NCBI GenBank assembly: GCA_010015805.1
Contig: ML978125.1
Span: 1,612,001-1,676,000 of the forward strand
From: Rhizodiscina lignyota
Lineage: Eukaryota; Ascomycota; Dothideomycetes; Aulographales; Rhizodiscinaceae
Reading direction: 5' to 3'
Length of the DNA: 64,000 nucleotides
Below the pieces are notes generated by a model. That model did not search any database. It saw nothing but the letters and a program-made list of their open reading frames with translations, and was not told the DNA's origin. Each line of letters starts with the position of its first letter. The first letter of the stretch is position 1. This document shows positions 11,115 through 23,390 of this stretch, piece by piece. The position numbers and the translations under genes are program-made.

Positions 11115-11812
11115 AATGATGTCGACACGAAACACTTGCGCTGTGTCTGTTGATGCTCTTTGATGAAGTGGAGTGGTTCTAGCATGAATCATGAAGCTCC
11201 GGTTAGATCCACTAGGTAGAAAACGGTTTAGCGTATAAGCTGATATCAAACGAACACTCAGTTGCATGTGCCATGGAGAGTGATAAAGTCGAATAGGTGG
11301 GGCATGAACCTAAGCGAGAGCATTGCTGAAGGCTTGATTCAACATGCTTTAGATGGTATCTGCTAAAATTGACAGCCTCGCTAAACATAATCTAGATTAA
11401 CTGAAAGGGATATGTAGTCTAGTAGTACGGTATATTCTACCATTCGACCTTTTTCTCCTCGTCTCCCTGCACAGAAGTGACGCAAGACACCTTGGGATCC
11501 CTTTCAGTCTCAGTACTAAGACTATTGAGCATTGTTGGCAAGAACTTCTCCCGAACCATAGACTCCCCGCCAAGTCTAGGCCTCAGCCATGGTTGCAACC
11601 TAAGTGTCAAGGAGGAAAAACTGTGATCATCTTACATTCTCCTTTCAAACGATCAACTCATTCTCAATTTTCTTTTCAAACCGTGGTCTCAAAAGACTTT
11701 GCTCCGTAGGGTTGTTGCCAAGGAGACCAACTCGTTCGTCTCAATCAAAACACATCTTTAACTGACAAACTCCTCTTCACTCTTATGAGGCTCGCGGACG
11801 CAATTGCCAAGG
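11115..11812. promoter_or_regulatory. Divergent promoter region tma22 / GW-rich gene
   Basis: About 0.7 kb shared by two genes that point away from each other. A pyrimidine-rich stretch (CTCCTTTCAAACG... and TTTTCTTTTC around 11640-11690) lies before the plus-strand gene, as is common before fungal transcription starts. I could not assign a specific factor site. Confidence 0.5.
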
Positions 11813-14666
11813 ATGCCGAAGCTGAAAGATCTAAGCTGCTACATTGAGCTTGCCGGCTCCAATGCGAAGCTTCATGAATTCGAACTTTACTACTCCGATG
11901 GCTTCGTCGAGACTTACGTTCCCGTTCCCGATTCGCCATCACCGTTCAGCATTCACTTACAATCACACGAATACATCGCGCCTGGGCTTGCGATGTATGT
12001 ATACATCGATGGGGTGCTGCAATGCAACCGATATCGGCTCAACCTCCCGGTGCCAGATGCAGAATCAACTTCACGAAAGTCACTCGTTGACTTCCGCGTG
12101 CGCCAGAAAGAGGTCCGTCATGGAGAGAGCTTCATTGGCCGCGATTGGTCATTTGACAAGCTAAACATTGGTTAGTTGGCGTTGATGTCTGATGAAGACG
12201 TCTCGATTGGTTGACCTTGCATAGGCGCGGCCGACCAGGCATCCAGGCTCACTGAGGATGTCATGAACAGTATTGGCACGATCGAAGTGGTTGTTTTGCG
12301 CTGTCGTGGCGCATCACATCCTGTGATCCGCTCTGCATCAAGCGCTGTCGTTAAGAAAGGCAATAGCGGTACACAAAAAAAGCAGTCTTGGAAGAAAAAG
12401 CAAGACAGCTCGCCGCCAGCAGATGCGGATGATGATGATTTTGGAGGAGGAATTTTCAGTCTATTCGATGGAGCTGCTGATATACTAGAACCGTCCAGTT
12501 TATTAGACGGCCATCATTCACCTGGACGAAAGGGTCATCGACACAAACATCGTCACAACCGACGGCGCCATGCTCCGCCTAGCTCCAGCTCCAGCTCCAG
12601 CAGCTCCTCTTCTGATGACAATGACAGCAAGGTCTCTGACATACATCGCCGGGGACGGAAAGGAAGATCTTCGAGACGCGATCGACCATATGATTCAAGG
12701 GACCCGCTTGCAGGCTTAAACGAAGCGTTTGCTCGCCAAGGACTTCGCGCCACGTCGGGGCCTCAGAATGACTTTCAGATGTTCGGAGAGTCTCAAGAAC
12801 GCCAAGGACCATCGAGACATAGTGCGCATCCTTCTATTATCCACAACCCTTGGTCACAGAATATAGAGGGCCAGCGTTCGTATCATTCGGTACAGCAAAA
12901 CCCCGACAACTTCTCTCGCCGCAGTAGAAGCAGCAGGCCGCAAGGTATGGAGCAATATGGGCGCAAAAACTCAGGCATTGGCGATACCGCGTATCAAGGA
13001 GGGAATGACAATGTTGGGGATGGTGCTTGGAATCAAAATCAGACTGCTCGACGAGATAGCAATGGATGGTTAGACCCGCCTGCACGTAACCAAGGAAGTG
13101 GATGGGCGAGTGCAAAGCCCAGCGTTGGGGATAAAGGCTCTCGTAGGGTATCAAAATCCGGATGGGATGAGCACCCGCCTGCTCGAAATCAAGGAAGCGG
13201 ATGGGCGAGCGCAAACCCCAGCGTCCGGAACAACGGTTCTCGCAGAGCATCAAAATCCGGATGGGATGAACACCCCCAGAACCAGGGCAACTTTTGGAAC
13301 GATCAGAAACGTAGTGACAATAATCACAATGATAAGACTTGGGCAGACAACGGGAACCAGAATGACTGGAAAGACGCACAGGATGATGCCGGAGGATTGG
13401 ACAATGGAAATAATGGCGGAGGAGACTGGGGTGACGGCGATAATGCCCAAGAGTCTGGTGGAGAAGGCGGTTGGGGCAAGCCTAAGGCTCACAGCAGGCA
13501 CAACTCAGGTGGAGGGTGGAACGATCAGGAGAAGAAGGATGACGGCTGGGGAGGCGGAGGAGGAGGTCAGAACAACGAAAGCGACTGGAACAATGGCCAG
13601 CAGAACAATGATAACGGTTGGGGAAGTGGAGGCGATCAACAGAACAACGATCAGCAAGGCGGTGGCGACAACCGTGGCGGCAATGACAACAACCAAGGCG
13701 ATGGGTGGAATACTAACGATCAGCAAAATGGCGGCGAAAATTGGGGAAGCAATGATAACAATGAAGGTGGTGAATTGGATACGAACAACCAACAGAATGG
13801 CGACGAGAATTGGGAAGGTGACAACCAAGGCGGAGGCTGGGATAACGGGAATCAGAACGCAAATGACACCAACTGGGATAACCAAGGCACCAACAACCAA
13901 GGAGGTTGGGTCGAAGACGACCGTAGGAGCCACAAGAGCCATCGCAGTGGCCGCCATCACCATGACGCCAGATCACAAACTGCTGTCAAGAACTATGACC
14001 ACTACATTAAGCCTTATTTTACGTCTTGGAATCAGTGCGCTATTCGACCTTCATCCGCGAAGTTCCACTACCGCAGCAGTAGTCGCGGTAGACGAGCAAG
14101 TGAACTATACATTTGCCCCGAAGAGCCTCTGTACACCGTACCGGAGGACTGTGACCTGGTTCGCGAGCGCGGCGTCCAGCACCAAGTTCGCATCGGACCT
14201 GGCTCAGAGTATGTTCACAAGACGGGCAGGCCGACCTATCTTGATACGATGACCAATCCGTATGCGGTGTTTCGATTCAATTATCGAAGTCACGACGAGC
14301 TGAAGAGGATGTTTGATTTGAAGGATGATGAGTTTCAAGAACATGCAGAAGAGGCGAGGGATAGATTGGCTTCGATGTCCAGGGACGAGTTGATTGCGGA
14401 GCTGCTGACGGAGAAGGTATGCCATTTCAATCTCAACAGAAAGGTTTTCGTCAGCTAACATGGGACAGGGCTTGAATGACTCTCGCGATGTGAGCGTAAA
14501 TGGCTCACAGAACAAAGAGAAGCAGGGAGATGGTCAGAATAGTGGTGGCAATTCTGGCGGAGACAATGGCTGGAATACCTCTGGAGGCAATGATAATGGA
14601 AACGATGGATGGAACACTTCTGGAGGCAATGACAATGGTAATGATCAATGGCAGTGGCATGATTGA
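11813..14666 (+). CDS. DUF7918-like protein with long GW/N-rich low-complexity region
   Basis: Function unknown. Exons are 11813-12170, 12225-14416 and 14469-14666, all in phase, giving 915 residues. The first ~150 residues (YIELAGSNAKLHEFELYYSD, then AMYVYIDGVLQCNRYR and IGTIEVVVLRCRG) resemble the DUF7918 domain of fungal proteins, from memory. After a basic stretch come an 11-serine run (about residue 240), an RS/RR-rich part, and ~300 residues of Gly, Asn, Asp and Gln with a Trp every 10-20 positions in GW, NW or DW contexts. A more ordered region follows (YIKPYFTSWNQCAIRPSSAK ... MSRDELIAELLTEK). The last exon returns to the repeat, with DNGWNTSGGN almost duplicated. The third exon is supported by phase and by this matching composition. 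The mix suggests condensate formation or binding through Trp residues, which is inference. Confidence 0.8.
13045..13920 (+). repeat. Degenerate coding repeat, Trp/Gly/Asn-rich
   Basis: Inside the DUF7918-like gene. Two near-identical blocks of about 102 bases (13078-13179 and 13165-13266 region) encode ARNQGSGWASAKPS and ARNQGSGWASANPS, each followed by SKSGWDEHP. Downstream, shorter units encode variants of NNDNGWGSGGDQ. The DNA repeat keeps long open frames in other registers too, which are shadows. Confidence 0.7.
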
Positions 14667-15055
14667 TGAAACACCTTTGGAAGGGCAAATTGGTAGGCCT
14701 GGAAAAACCTCAAATCTTAAGATGAGGCTCGTGAGGAACTGGGAAAGCTCCTGGCAAGTTGAGCTGCAGTTGGCGAACAATTGATAAAATGTAAAATACT
14801 CATAATACGATGGCTTTGGACTCCAAATTTTCTCAACCCAACTGAAGATAATAAGACAGCTAACCGTGATGGAAGTCTGACAAGGTGATCTCTTCAGCTC
14901 AAACGAGAGCATCGGTGAAACGCTAGCCGGCATTTACTACGATTGCACGACTTTAATGAACATCATTTGTATTCCTCAGCAGCACGATGTATTGTGTACA
15001 ATGGCACGCCCTCGAGGGATATGCTGTGTAAGCCCGGTCCTACTTCAACTGCACA
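14667..15055. other. Convergent spacer between GW-rich gene and trm5
   Basis: About 0.39 kb between two gene ends that face each other. It should hold both polyadenylation regions. No gene-like frame was seen. Confidence 0.5.
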
Positions 15056-16570
15056 TCAAACTTTTCGCCATGCAACTTCCTCTGGCAAGCGAAAGCTCGC
15101 GCAAAACATTCTTTTCTTTGGTGCAACATCTCTGACATCGTGGATTATGACTTCGGGATCAGTGCGTTTGATATCGGTGCCTAGCTGCTTCGAAACTTCC
15201 TCGCAAATCCTGATCTCTTCTTCAGTATTGTCATCTCTTTTATTTTCGGGTTTGAGCCCAAATGTGTGGACGTGAATCATTGGGAGGGGCAAATCCGGAT
15301 GATTCGACGAGGAAGTTGAGTAATCCGGAAAGAGTGATGAATAGAGACCGATAAAGGACGGCAGGAAGGTGATTGCAGTAGCTGGTAGATTCATGACGAA
15401 GTGAGAGAATGTTTTCGGTTGATGAAGGACTTTTGCTGGAGGTATTGGGGAGTTCGCTTCCTTGACGACAGATTTTGACATCCGCTTGATCGGCTTTTCG
15501 CCTAAGGTTACCGTGCGCGAGCTGTTTTCTGCGTATAATCTTGCGGTAGCAGTACGTATGAATTCGCGTCCATCTTCATTGAATGCCTGCACGAAATTCC
15601 AGACTTTATTCCGCTGTATAGCATCGACAAGGTACGAGTAACTGTCCGGATTCAAATCGTTCGCCCATACGAAGGCATTCTTCTTCCCTGCGGGAACCGC
15701 AAATGGGCCAACGCCGGCCATGACATCGCACACGGCTTCACCTTCCTTGAATAGTTCGGTCAGACGATGATGCTCGGTGTTGAGCCGGCTGTTCCAGTAT
15801 ACTTTAGAGTAATCGAAGCGAAAGATGCATTCCTCTTCTTTTATTTCCACGTTTAGATCATCGGGGCCGGCCAACACCTCATAAGCGAACGTCCGGTATT
15901 CATTCTCTTCACCAACATTCTGAATCTTGTTGATCACAGTCTTGATCTGGGGATTCTTGTCGAGAATGACTTGTGCGATGAGATGTTTGTATGGCAAAGA
16001 GTGATCGCGGAGGTTCAGATGTGCGATGTGGCCTGCTACATTGAATCCGCTTGGGATCTCGTCCAGCTCATCTTCTGGAAGAACAGAAGATATAATATCA
16101 TCTGTAACTGTCAGAACCGGGTCTAAAGGAAGGAGAGGGATTCGAACAATATGTCCAGTAATCATAATCTAATTCAAGATTATATGGGATGATTTTAATT
16201 TTTGTCTGCTCAACCAATTCTTGGATAGTTGGACTCCATGTCGACGGATCTATCTGTTCTGATCAGTTTAAAGGCCTGAGGTACAGTTTTGCTGTTGCTG
16301 AGATATATAAATACCGTCGACTTTCAGTCCTGGACGTAACAGAAGACATTTTTGGCCCTTCTGAGCGATTTCCGCATTCGGGTCAGGGCGTATTGAGCTC
16401 AATCTCTCCATCACGAACGCGTCCTCACTCTTCTGTAGCCGATGTCGAAATGAAGAAATATCCTTGTTATTAGCTATCCTTGCAGCAGCTATTGGTATCT
16501 GCCTGCGAAAGAAAGCACGGTCGAGCGTGCGCATAGCACGATTTACGGGGGGTCGCATCTCCTCGTACAT
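15056..16570 (-). CDS. trm5: tRNA (guanine37-N1)-methyltransferase Trm5
   Basis: Makes m1G37 next to the anticodon using S-adenosylmethionine, which prevents frameshifting; in fungi one gene usually serves cytosol and mitochondria. Exons are 16570-16315, 16258-16148 and 16101-15056, giving 470 residues. Splicing produces RPPVNRAMRTLDRAFF at the start, then DPSTWSPTIQELVEQ and YNLELDYDYWTYYDIISSVL, a run typical of Trm5. The methyltransferase core shows DVMAGVGPFAVPAGK, WANDLNPDSY and FVMNLPATA. The second intron is only 46 bases. It can be misread as coding, which would give a false start at 16165. The basic N-terminus with RR/FFRRQ may act as a mitochondrial signal (inference). It is divergent from the kinesin gene. 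Confidence 0.95.
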
Positions 16571-16927
16571 GATTCGGGACGAGGCATCACCGAGTTTCAA
16601 GAGGTTCCATGACCTGTCAAAGACGGTTCCCGTCAGAAATTGCGCTGTCCTCTCTCGTGTGACTGTAGAGAAAAGTTTCGGGTCTCAGCCAACGAGCCAC
16701 AGCTGGGACTCATCCGCTGCAGGGACTAGCCCTGCGTGGCGCGTGCATGGGGGGCCCCAGCACTGCCGTCATTCTCTTAAACAATCAACGGCCAACTTTC
16801 TCAACACCGCGCAAACGCGCTCATCCACGCGACTTTCGAGCTATGCTGGCCTGAGACCAGCCCTCCAACAGCATCTTGATAGCGGGAAAGACTTCGCAAC
16901 GCCCGCGGCAGGCGCCGGCGCATCAAT
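16571..16927. promoter_or_regulatory. Divergent promoter region trm5 / kinesin-3
   Basis: A 357-base spacer between two start codons pointing apart. It is GC-rich near the kinesin start and contains several ACGCG-type words (for example near 16810 and 16835). These resemble cell-cycle MCB cores, but such short words also occur by chance. Confidence 0.5.
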
Positions 16928-19900
16928 ATGGCGACCGCCGGGGGGAACATCAAGGTCGTGGTGAGGGTGCGGCCCTTCAACAGCAGAGGTACGCGATACA
17001 CCTTGATTTCCGCCTTTGAGACATACTGATACCTCACAGAAATTGACCGCCAGGCAAAATGTATCGTGTCGATGAAAAACAACCAGACCGTCCTCACTCC
17101 GCCCTCGTCGATCGACTCGAAATCAAAAAACGCCAAGGCAGCATTGGAAGGCACAAAGACATTCGCGTTCGATAGAAGCTACTGGTCTTTCAATCGGGGC
17201 GACTCTCACTTTGCTGGTCAAGAGGATCTCTTCGATGATTTGGGACGACCGCTACTCGACAATGCCTTTCAAGGCTACAACAACTGTATCTTCGCATATG
17301 GCCAGACCGGCTCGGGAAAGTCATACTCGATGATGGGATATGGCGAGGAATATGGTGTCATACCTAGGATATGCAAGGACATGTTCGACCGGATGGATAA
17401 GGTGCACGAAGACAAGAATTTGCAGTGCACTGTGGAGGTCTCATATCTGGAAATCTACAATGAGCGCGTTCGTGATTTGCTCAATCCTGCGACGAAAGGC
17501 AACCTCAGAGTGCGAGAGCATCCGTCAACTGGTCCTTATGTTGAAGATCTCGCGAAGCTGGCGGTCCAGTCGTTTCAGGAGATCGAGAACCTAATGGACG
17601 AGGGCAACAAAGCCAGAACAGTGGCGGCGACGAACATGAACGAGACCTCCAGTCGATCGCATGCTGTCTTCACTCTCACCCTTACACAGAAGCGTCACGA
17701 CATAGAGACGCGCATGGATACTGAAAAGGTTGCAAAGATCAGCTTGGTGGACTTAGCAGGTTCAGAGAGAGCAACATCCACTGGCGCAACGGGGGCGCGT
17801 TTGAAGGAGGGTGCTGAGATTAATCGATCATTGTCGACACTAGGACGAGTCATCGCGTCACTGGCAGACCAGTCTACCGGGAAGAAAAAGGGCACACAAG
17901 TACCATACCGAGATTCCGTCTTGACATGGCTCCTCAAAGATTCGCTTGGAGGAAATAGCTTGACAGCTATGATTGCAGCCATATCTCCAGCCGATATCAA
18001 CTTTGAAGAGACCTTATCAACGTTACGATATGCAGACTCTGCCAAGAGGATCAAGAATCATGCTGTCGTAAATGAGGACCCGAACGCGCGCATGATTCGT
18101 GAGCTCAAAGAGGAACTTGCTCAGCTTCGTGCGAAGCTCAGTGGTGGGGGTGGAGCTGGCGGTGTGCCTGCTGAAGAGCAGTACGCGCCAGACACACCAC
18201 TAGAACAACAGATTGTGTCCATCACGCAGTCCGACGGCTCTGTCAAGAAAGTGTCCAAAGCCGAGATTGCGGAACAACTCAGTCAGTCCGAAAAGCTGTA
18301 CAAAGACCTCAACCAAACCTGGGAGGAGAAACTCCAACACACAGAGCAAATACACAAGGAGCGCGAGCAGGCATTGGAAGACCTTGGTATTAGTATCGAA
18401 AAAGGTTTCGTCGGCATGTCAACACCAAAGAAGATGCCTCACCTGGTCAATCTCAGCGATGATCCACTTCTTGCTGAATGCCTTGTCTACAACTTGAAGC
18501 CGGGCGCTACTACAGTCGGCAATGTTGACACCGCCACGAGCGCGGAGATTATCCTGAATGGGACAAAGATATTGCAGGATCATTGTACCTTCGAGAATGT
18601 AGATGGGGCTGTCACGGTCGTACCAAAGGACAACGCGGCTGTGATGGTGAATGGCGTGCGCATTGAGAAACCGAAACGCTTGCGCAGCGGTTACCGTATT
18701 ATTTTGGGCGACTTCCATATTTTCCGGTTTAATAACCCGCAGGAAGCGCAGAAGGAGCGAGCCGAACAGGGAAGTTTACTTCGACATTCGATTAATGTAA
18801 GCGACCTCGATAATGTGGATGCGGACTCTCCATCTCCATCTGGCAGGCCCAACCACGAGCGCTCATTGAGCAATTTCGACTTCTCGGGGATGGAATCTGA
18901 CTTCGAGAGCACTAGAGGCGCATCGCCTGCGCCTGATAGACCTGGCGCACAGTCTGATTGGTCATTTGCCAGAAGAGAAGCAGTATCGGTTGTCCTTGGC
19001 GGAGACCAGAAGATCTCGGCCTTGACTGATGACGAACTGGACGTTCTCTTCGAAGATCTGCAGCGTGTGAGAGCGGGTCGCAAAGGCCGACCGGAGAGCA
19101 AACTCTTTAGCGGGACGGATGACGACTCTGATTCAGTGACAACATTTCCAATCAGGGAGAAGTATGCTTCTAATGGCACACTAGACAACTTTTCGTTGGA
19201 TACTGTGCTGACGGTCCCATCCACTCCTCGCGCTGGTGAAGAAGATGACCGGTTAAGGCTGGTACGGGAAGAGATGCAGACTGAACTCAACAAGCAAAAG
19301 GAAGAGTTCCAAGAAAAGCTGAAAGCTGCAGAAGAGTCGAATGTCGAGGTGGAAGAAATCAAAGCCGAGAAGGCAAAGATGGTGGAAAGCCTGCAAGCCG
19401 TGAAAGAGGAGATGCAACAGAAGCTCAAAGAACAAAGAGAAGAGTTCGAGCAACAACTTCTTCAATTACGAAAGTCTCCCTCCGCTTCACAGATACCTGA
19501 TGCCGGTATGTTGGAGGAGCAACAGCTTGAGAAGATTCGTCGAGTTCTGGACCGGTGGCAGCAGCGCAGATATGTCTCCATGGCCGAGACTGTTCTGCGC
19601 AATGCCGCTTTACTCAAGGAAGTGCAAGTAATGAGCCAACAGATGGACAAGCATGTGGTCTTCCAACTTTGCGTTGTCGACATTGGTCACACTTTCGCTT
19701 CGTCCTACGATTTAGTACTAAGCGGCATCCCGACTGAAGATGACGAGGATCTCGACGTGACTCCAAAACCATGCATTGGAGTACGAGTCATTGACTTCAA
19801 GAATCACGTGGTCCACCTGTGGTCGCTTCAGAAACTCCGAAAGCGGCTGCGCGTCATGAGAGAGATGCAACAGTATATCCATCATCCCGACTACAAGCAG

Positions 19901-21931
19901 CACTTTCGACTCGAAAATCCCTTCTCGGAGTCCTGCCTCCCGCAGTACTCTAGAATTGGGGATGCTGATGTCTCATTAACTGCCGTCTTTGAGGCTCGAG
20001 TACAGGACTTCTCCCTGGACATTGTGTCGCCATATACGTCGAATGCCATTGGCATGATTCGTATATCACTTGAACCCTCTTCAGCGGAGACGCCATCTTC
20101 GACAATGAAGTTCAACGTTGTCATGCATGACATGATTGGCTTTCCGGAGCGTGAAGGAACAGAAGTTCACGCTCAGCTGTTTATACCTGGCGTATCTGAT
20201 GAAGGTGGGGCTGCTACCACAATGATGGTTAAGGACTTCGATGAAGGACCAGTGCGCTTCGGAAGTGTTCACAGCATGAGTCTACCCTTCGACGCACCCC
20301 GAACCGCTTCACTACGCATTGCGATTTTTGCAAAAGTCACGAACATGCATTTGGACAAACTTCTCAGTTGGGATGACATGCGAGATGCTCCGCTCCGACC
20401 CTCCAAGAAGCGTCATCATCCTCGCTTGCCAGAATCGGAGTTTTACACTGAAGAGAAGCACGATATCTTCGCGCACATACAGCTTCATGAGATCTCGGAG
20501 GAAGGGACGTATCAGCCGACAGAAGTCATGCAGACTGGGGCGACAGATTCAGGAGCTTATCAACTGCACCAAGGCTTGCAGCGTCGAGTTACGATCAGCC
20601 TCACACAGAATTCTGGACAAGCGCTCCCTTGGGGCGGCCTAAAGAGCCTTCGTATCGGACATGTTCGATTGATTGATGCACATGGAAAAGCTTCTGATGT
20701 GGAGACGAAGCAGGCTGATGTACCTGTAAAGCTTACTTCACTGCCATCGATTGATGACAATCCCGATGGCACCAGCACCTTCTCCTTCACCGGGCAGTGG
20801 GACTCCAGTATGCACTCTTCGCCATTGCTCGATCGTCCCACGCGTGAGGGCTACCGCGTCCAAATTACTTTGTACTTCAACGTCGGTGTCTCAAAACCTG
20901 GTCTTCAAAACGCCCTTCCATTCTCCGTGGATTTGACTCTACAAATCCGTCCTCGAAGCTATGTCCGCCCTTCGTCAATGCTTAGCGCTCTTTTCAATCA
21001 ATCCCGCGTCGTTCATAGCTCGGTCGCTGTATTCTCGGTTGTTTTGCGACCGTCTTCTGCAAAGCGAGCAGCTGATCTGTGGCGCATGGACACGCGCAAC
21101 GACTACGTGAAGGGCGAAGAGCATTTGAGCGGATGGACCCCACGAGGTGTTAGTCTTGTTGAAGATTTTGTGCGCGAGCGAAAGCGGAAGTGGCGCGTCG
21201 CAGAGATCGAAACGGCAAGGGCATTGTGTAGTCCAAGGACATTAGCGCCGCCTGTGCCGAAAATTGATGGCTCTGCCGATGCACCTCTCGATGAGAGACA
21301 AAAAGAATTACTGGCAAAAGTCCTCACGTTATGGCAGTCTGCCTTGGAGACTCCACTGGCAACGCTCTTCAGCCAGTTCCAACAACCCTCCCACCGTGAA
21401 GAAGAAGCAGCCTCTCGCCCATCTTCCTCCCGACAACACGTTAACGGTACCGCTACGCCTAACGAGACACTTTCGAATGGGGGCTCTGGAGCTCAATCAC
21501 CACAGCTACCCGCCCTCCTTCCAACTGTTACGCACATCCCGAAATCACCTATCTGCCAGAAATCTGGCTTCCTCCTCTCTCCTAACGCCGCTCAAGACCG
21601 CTGGGTTCGCCGCTTCGTCGAGTTGCGCCGTCCATACCTGCACATCTACGCTCTACCTGACGGTGATGAGATCAACGCTATTGCGCTGTCGAACGCACGC
21701 ATCGACGCAGAGCCTCAGGTCGCGAAGTTGTTACGGAGAAATACCACAAGAGATGGCAAAGGCATGCAGGTCTTCGCGGTGTTCGCGCCACAGAACGCGT
21801 GGTTGTTTGCGTGTCGCGGTGATAGGGACAAGGCAGAGTGGATATTGAGAATTGACGAGGCGTTCATGGGGAGCGGAATGCAGAGCGCAAGTGGCAGTGG
21901 CAGCGCTGGTGGAAGTGAGGATGGATTTTAA
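16928..21931 (+). CDS. uncA: Kinesin-3 motor (Unc104/KIF1A type, UncA-like)
   Basis: Plus-end microtubule motor that carries vesicles and, in hyphae, endosomes. Two exons, 16928-16988 and 17040-21931, give 1650 residues. The first exon supplies the opening beta-strand, IKVVVRVRPFNSR, of the motor domain. P-loop GQTGSGKS is at 108-115, followed by the switch I motif NETSSRSHAVF and switch II LVDLAGSER. A neck and short coiled coil follow, then an FHA domain (about 515-605, with DHCTFENVDGAVTV and MVNGVRI). A long KIF1B-type region and Glu/Lys coiled coils come next (about 760-830). The C-terminal PH domain runs over about 1520-1640 (SGFLLSPNAAQDRWVRRFVE to RDKAEWILRIDEAF). Length and domain order match fungal Unc104 orthologues. 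The ending is a short Gly/Ser tail. Confidence 0.97.
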
Positions 21932-22848
21932 GCGGCTCTGAAAAGAGGACTGCGAAAAGGATGATGAGACACGCTCGCTACGATTTACTTTTCTTCATTC
22001 TCCTTCTCGTTTGTACAAACTTTGCACGCGCTTGTACTTGATAGTGGCCGTCGGGCGGCATTTTGACGGCGTCCGCGCGTTCGTACTTTGGACTGGACGA
22101 TACCCCCAAGTTGTTTTTGGATAGTTAGAGATAGCTGTCCCCAATTTAGTGCTTACCAATCTTACCACTGAAGTCGCTTTTTGCAACAGCGTCCATGCCA
22201 CTATAAGGTTTATGTGCAAGAAGAGGTTGAGGATGAATTATATCATTCATCTTCCGAACTGTGAGGGGCTAGATACATGCTTGCTGAGGCGAAACATTCG
22301 ATGAAGAAATGAAATGAGCAAATGAGTGACTATAGTTGGAAAAAGCAAAGGGTAATGGGCGCCATTCCGAGCGAGTCCGCTCAATACCTTCCACCATATC
22401 CTCCACCGCAGCATTTCCCAAGTCCCAACCACTCCAGGCTTTCCAGTACCTTCATTTCCGCTCGGTCAGTCGACGCTTCCGCTCAGATGGCTTGGCTTGC
22501 GAGATTGATGCCGGTGTTCCAGTTCTGCTTAGATGCTTTCCTTGACTTCCATTGGCCTTGGGGAGTCCCGGAGACGGCGAACGTGCCAAGAAAGACAAGA
22601 GGTAGCAGGATGGGTAGCACAGAATAGGTTTGACTTCGATTCCCAAAACCAGGTAGGGCCTAATTGAAAGCGCCTTTCAGGAGATGTGCGCAGTCCAGAA
22701 CGGCACATGTGGCAGTCCACAAGATGGGCGTAGTATCGAACTTGGCAAATTTGAAGTCGTGCGGGCAATTGCTGAAGGCTGGTGTTTTGATCCAGAAGAT
22801 GTCGAGAGACCTTCGGCATAGTGCGAGAGCACCAAACAGATGCTGCGA

Positions 22849-23390
22849 GGAAAGGTGTTGATTTTCAGGCGTCCGCTACCTTGTTGCATCAGCCTCACCG
22901 CCTGCTGCCACAGGGCAGACACGGCAGAGATCACTGAACTCTTCATGGTGTAAGGGAGCTTCAAGACCAGGTGCAGATTTTCAGGAGTCGCGGGGTTGAC
23001 TACACTTTGTTGTAACGCCGCAACTACCTCACCGCTTGCTACCAGGAGGCAGACACGGCAGAGATCGCTTAACTCTCTTGGTTGAAACAAAGGAGGCGAT
23101 GCCTCCTTGAATATTCCGTATTGATCGTGTTTGGCTCCAGCCTGGAGCCACTAGACCAATGAAGAATGATGTGAGGGAACTGGTTCCGGAATGAGAGGGA
23201 CGGTCCGGCCTTGTCGTAAGATGGGCTGGCACAGCCTATCTCAAAAAGATTGCAGATTTTCCAGAGGCGACAGAGATTGTAGCAAGTAAACTGAGGCACC
23301 TTATCAGTTGTTACTCGCCGAAACCTCTGCCGCTTGCACGCCATTTCAGACGCAGGGATCGCTTAACCCTCTTTCTTTGTGAAAGTTCCC
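22849..23390. repeat. Three imperfect copies of a ~110-130 base unit
   Basis: Copies lie at about 22858-22960, 22970-23090 and 23248-23390. Each opens with a GATTTTC-type word (GATTTTCAGG, GATTTTCAGG, GATTTTCCAG) and ends with CAGA..CA..G.GATC followed by CTTAACTCT or close variants. The first two copies share 19 identical bases at 22914-22932 and 23048-23066. The unit is not recognised as any known element, and the copies are too diverged for a recent tandem duplication. Confidence 0.6.

Noticed and set aside
13505-13963. Minus-strand hydrophobic frame (Val/Ile/Ala-rich, 152 codons) that looks like membrane segments
   Set aside because: It is the reverse complement of the Asn/Gly-rich repeat, which always yields Val/Ile/Pro-rich nonsense.
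13098-14252. Second long plus-strand frame of 384 codons inside the GW-rich gene
   Set aside because: It is a register shadow of the repetitive GGN/AAC-rich DNA: Thr/Met/Ala-rich, no domain, and the overlapping frame has a folded N-terminal domain and correct splice phases.
16130-16150. GGATTCGAAC-like word resembling a tRNA B box
   Set aside because: It falls inside trm5 and no A box or cloverleaf can be drawn around it. Other GGTTCRA-like words in the window (for example near 3299 and 37397) also lack partners.
18691-19428. Minus-strand frame of 245 codons, Ser-rich, in the kinesin gene
   Set aside because: Antisense shadow of the Glu/Ser-rich linker of kinesin-3.
22677-23090. Minus-strand 137-codon frame as a gene
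   Set aside because: Its openness comes from the diverged repeat units; no known domain and no supported start or neighbours. Kept only as a repeat observation.
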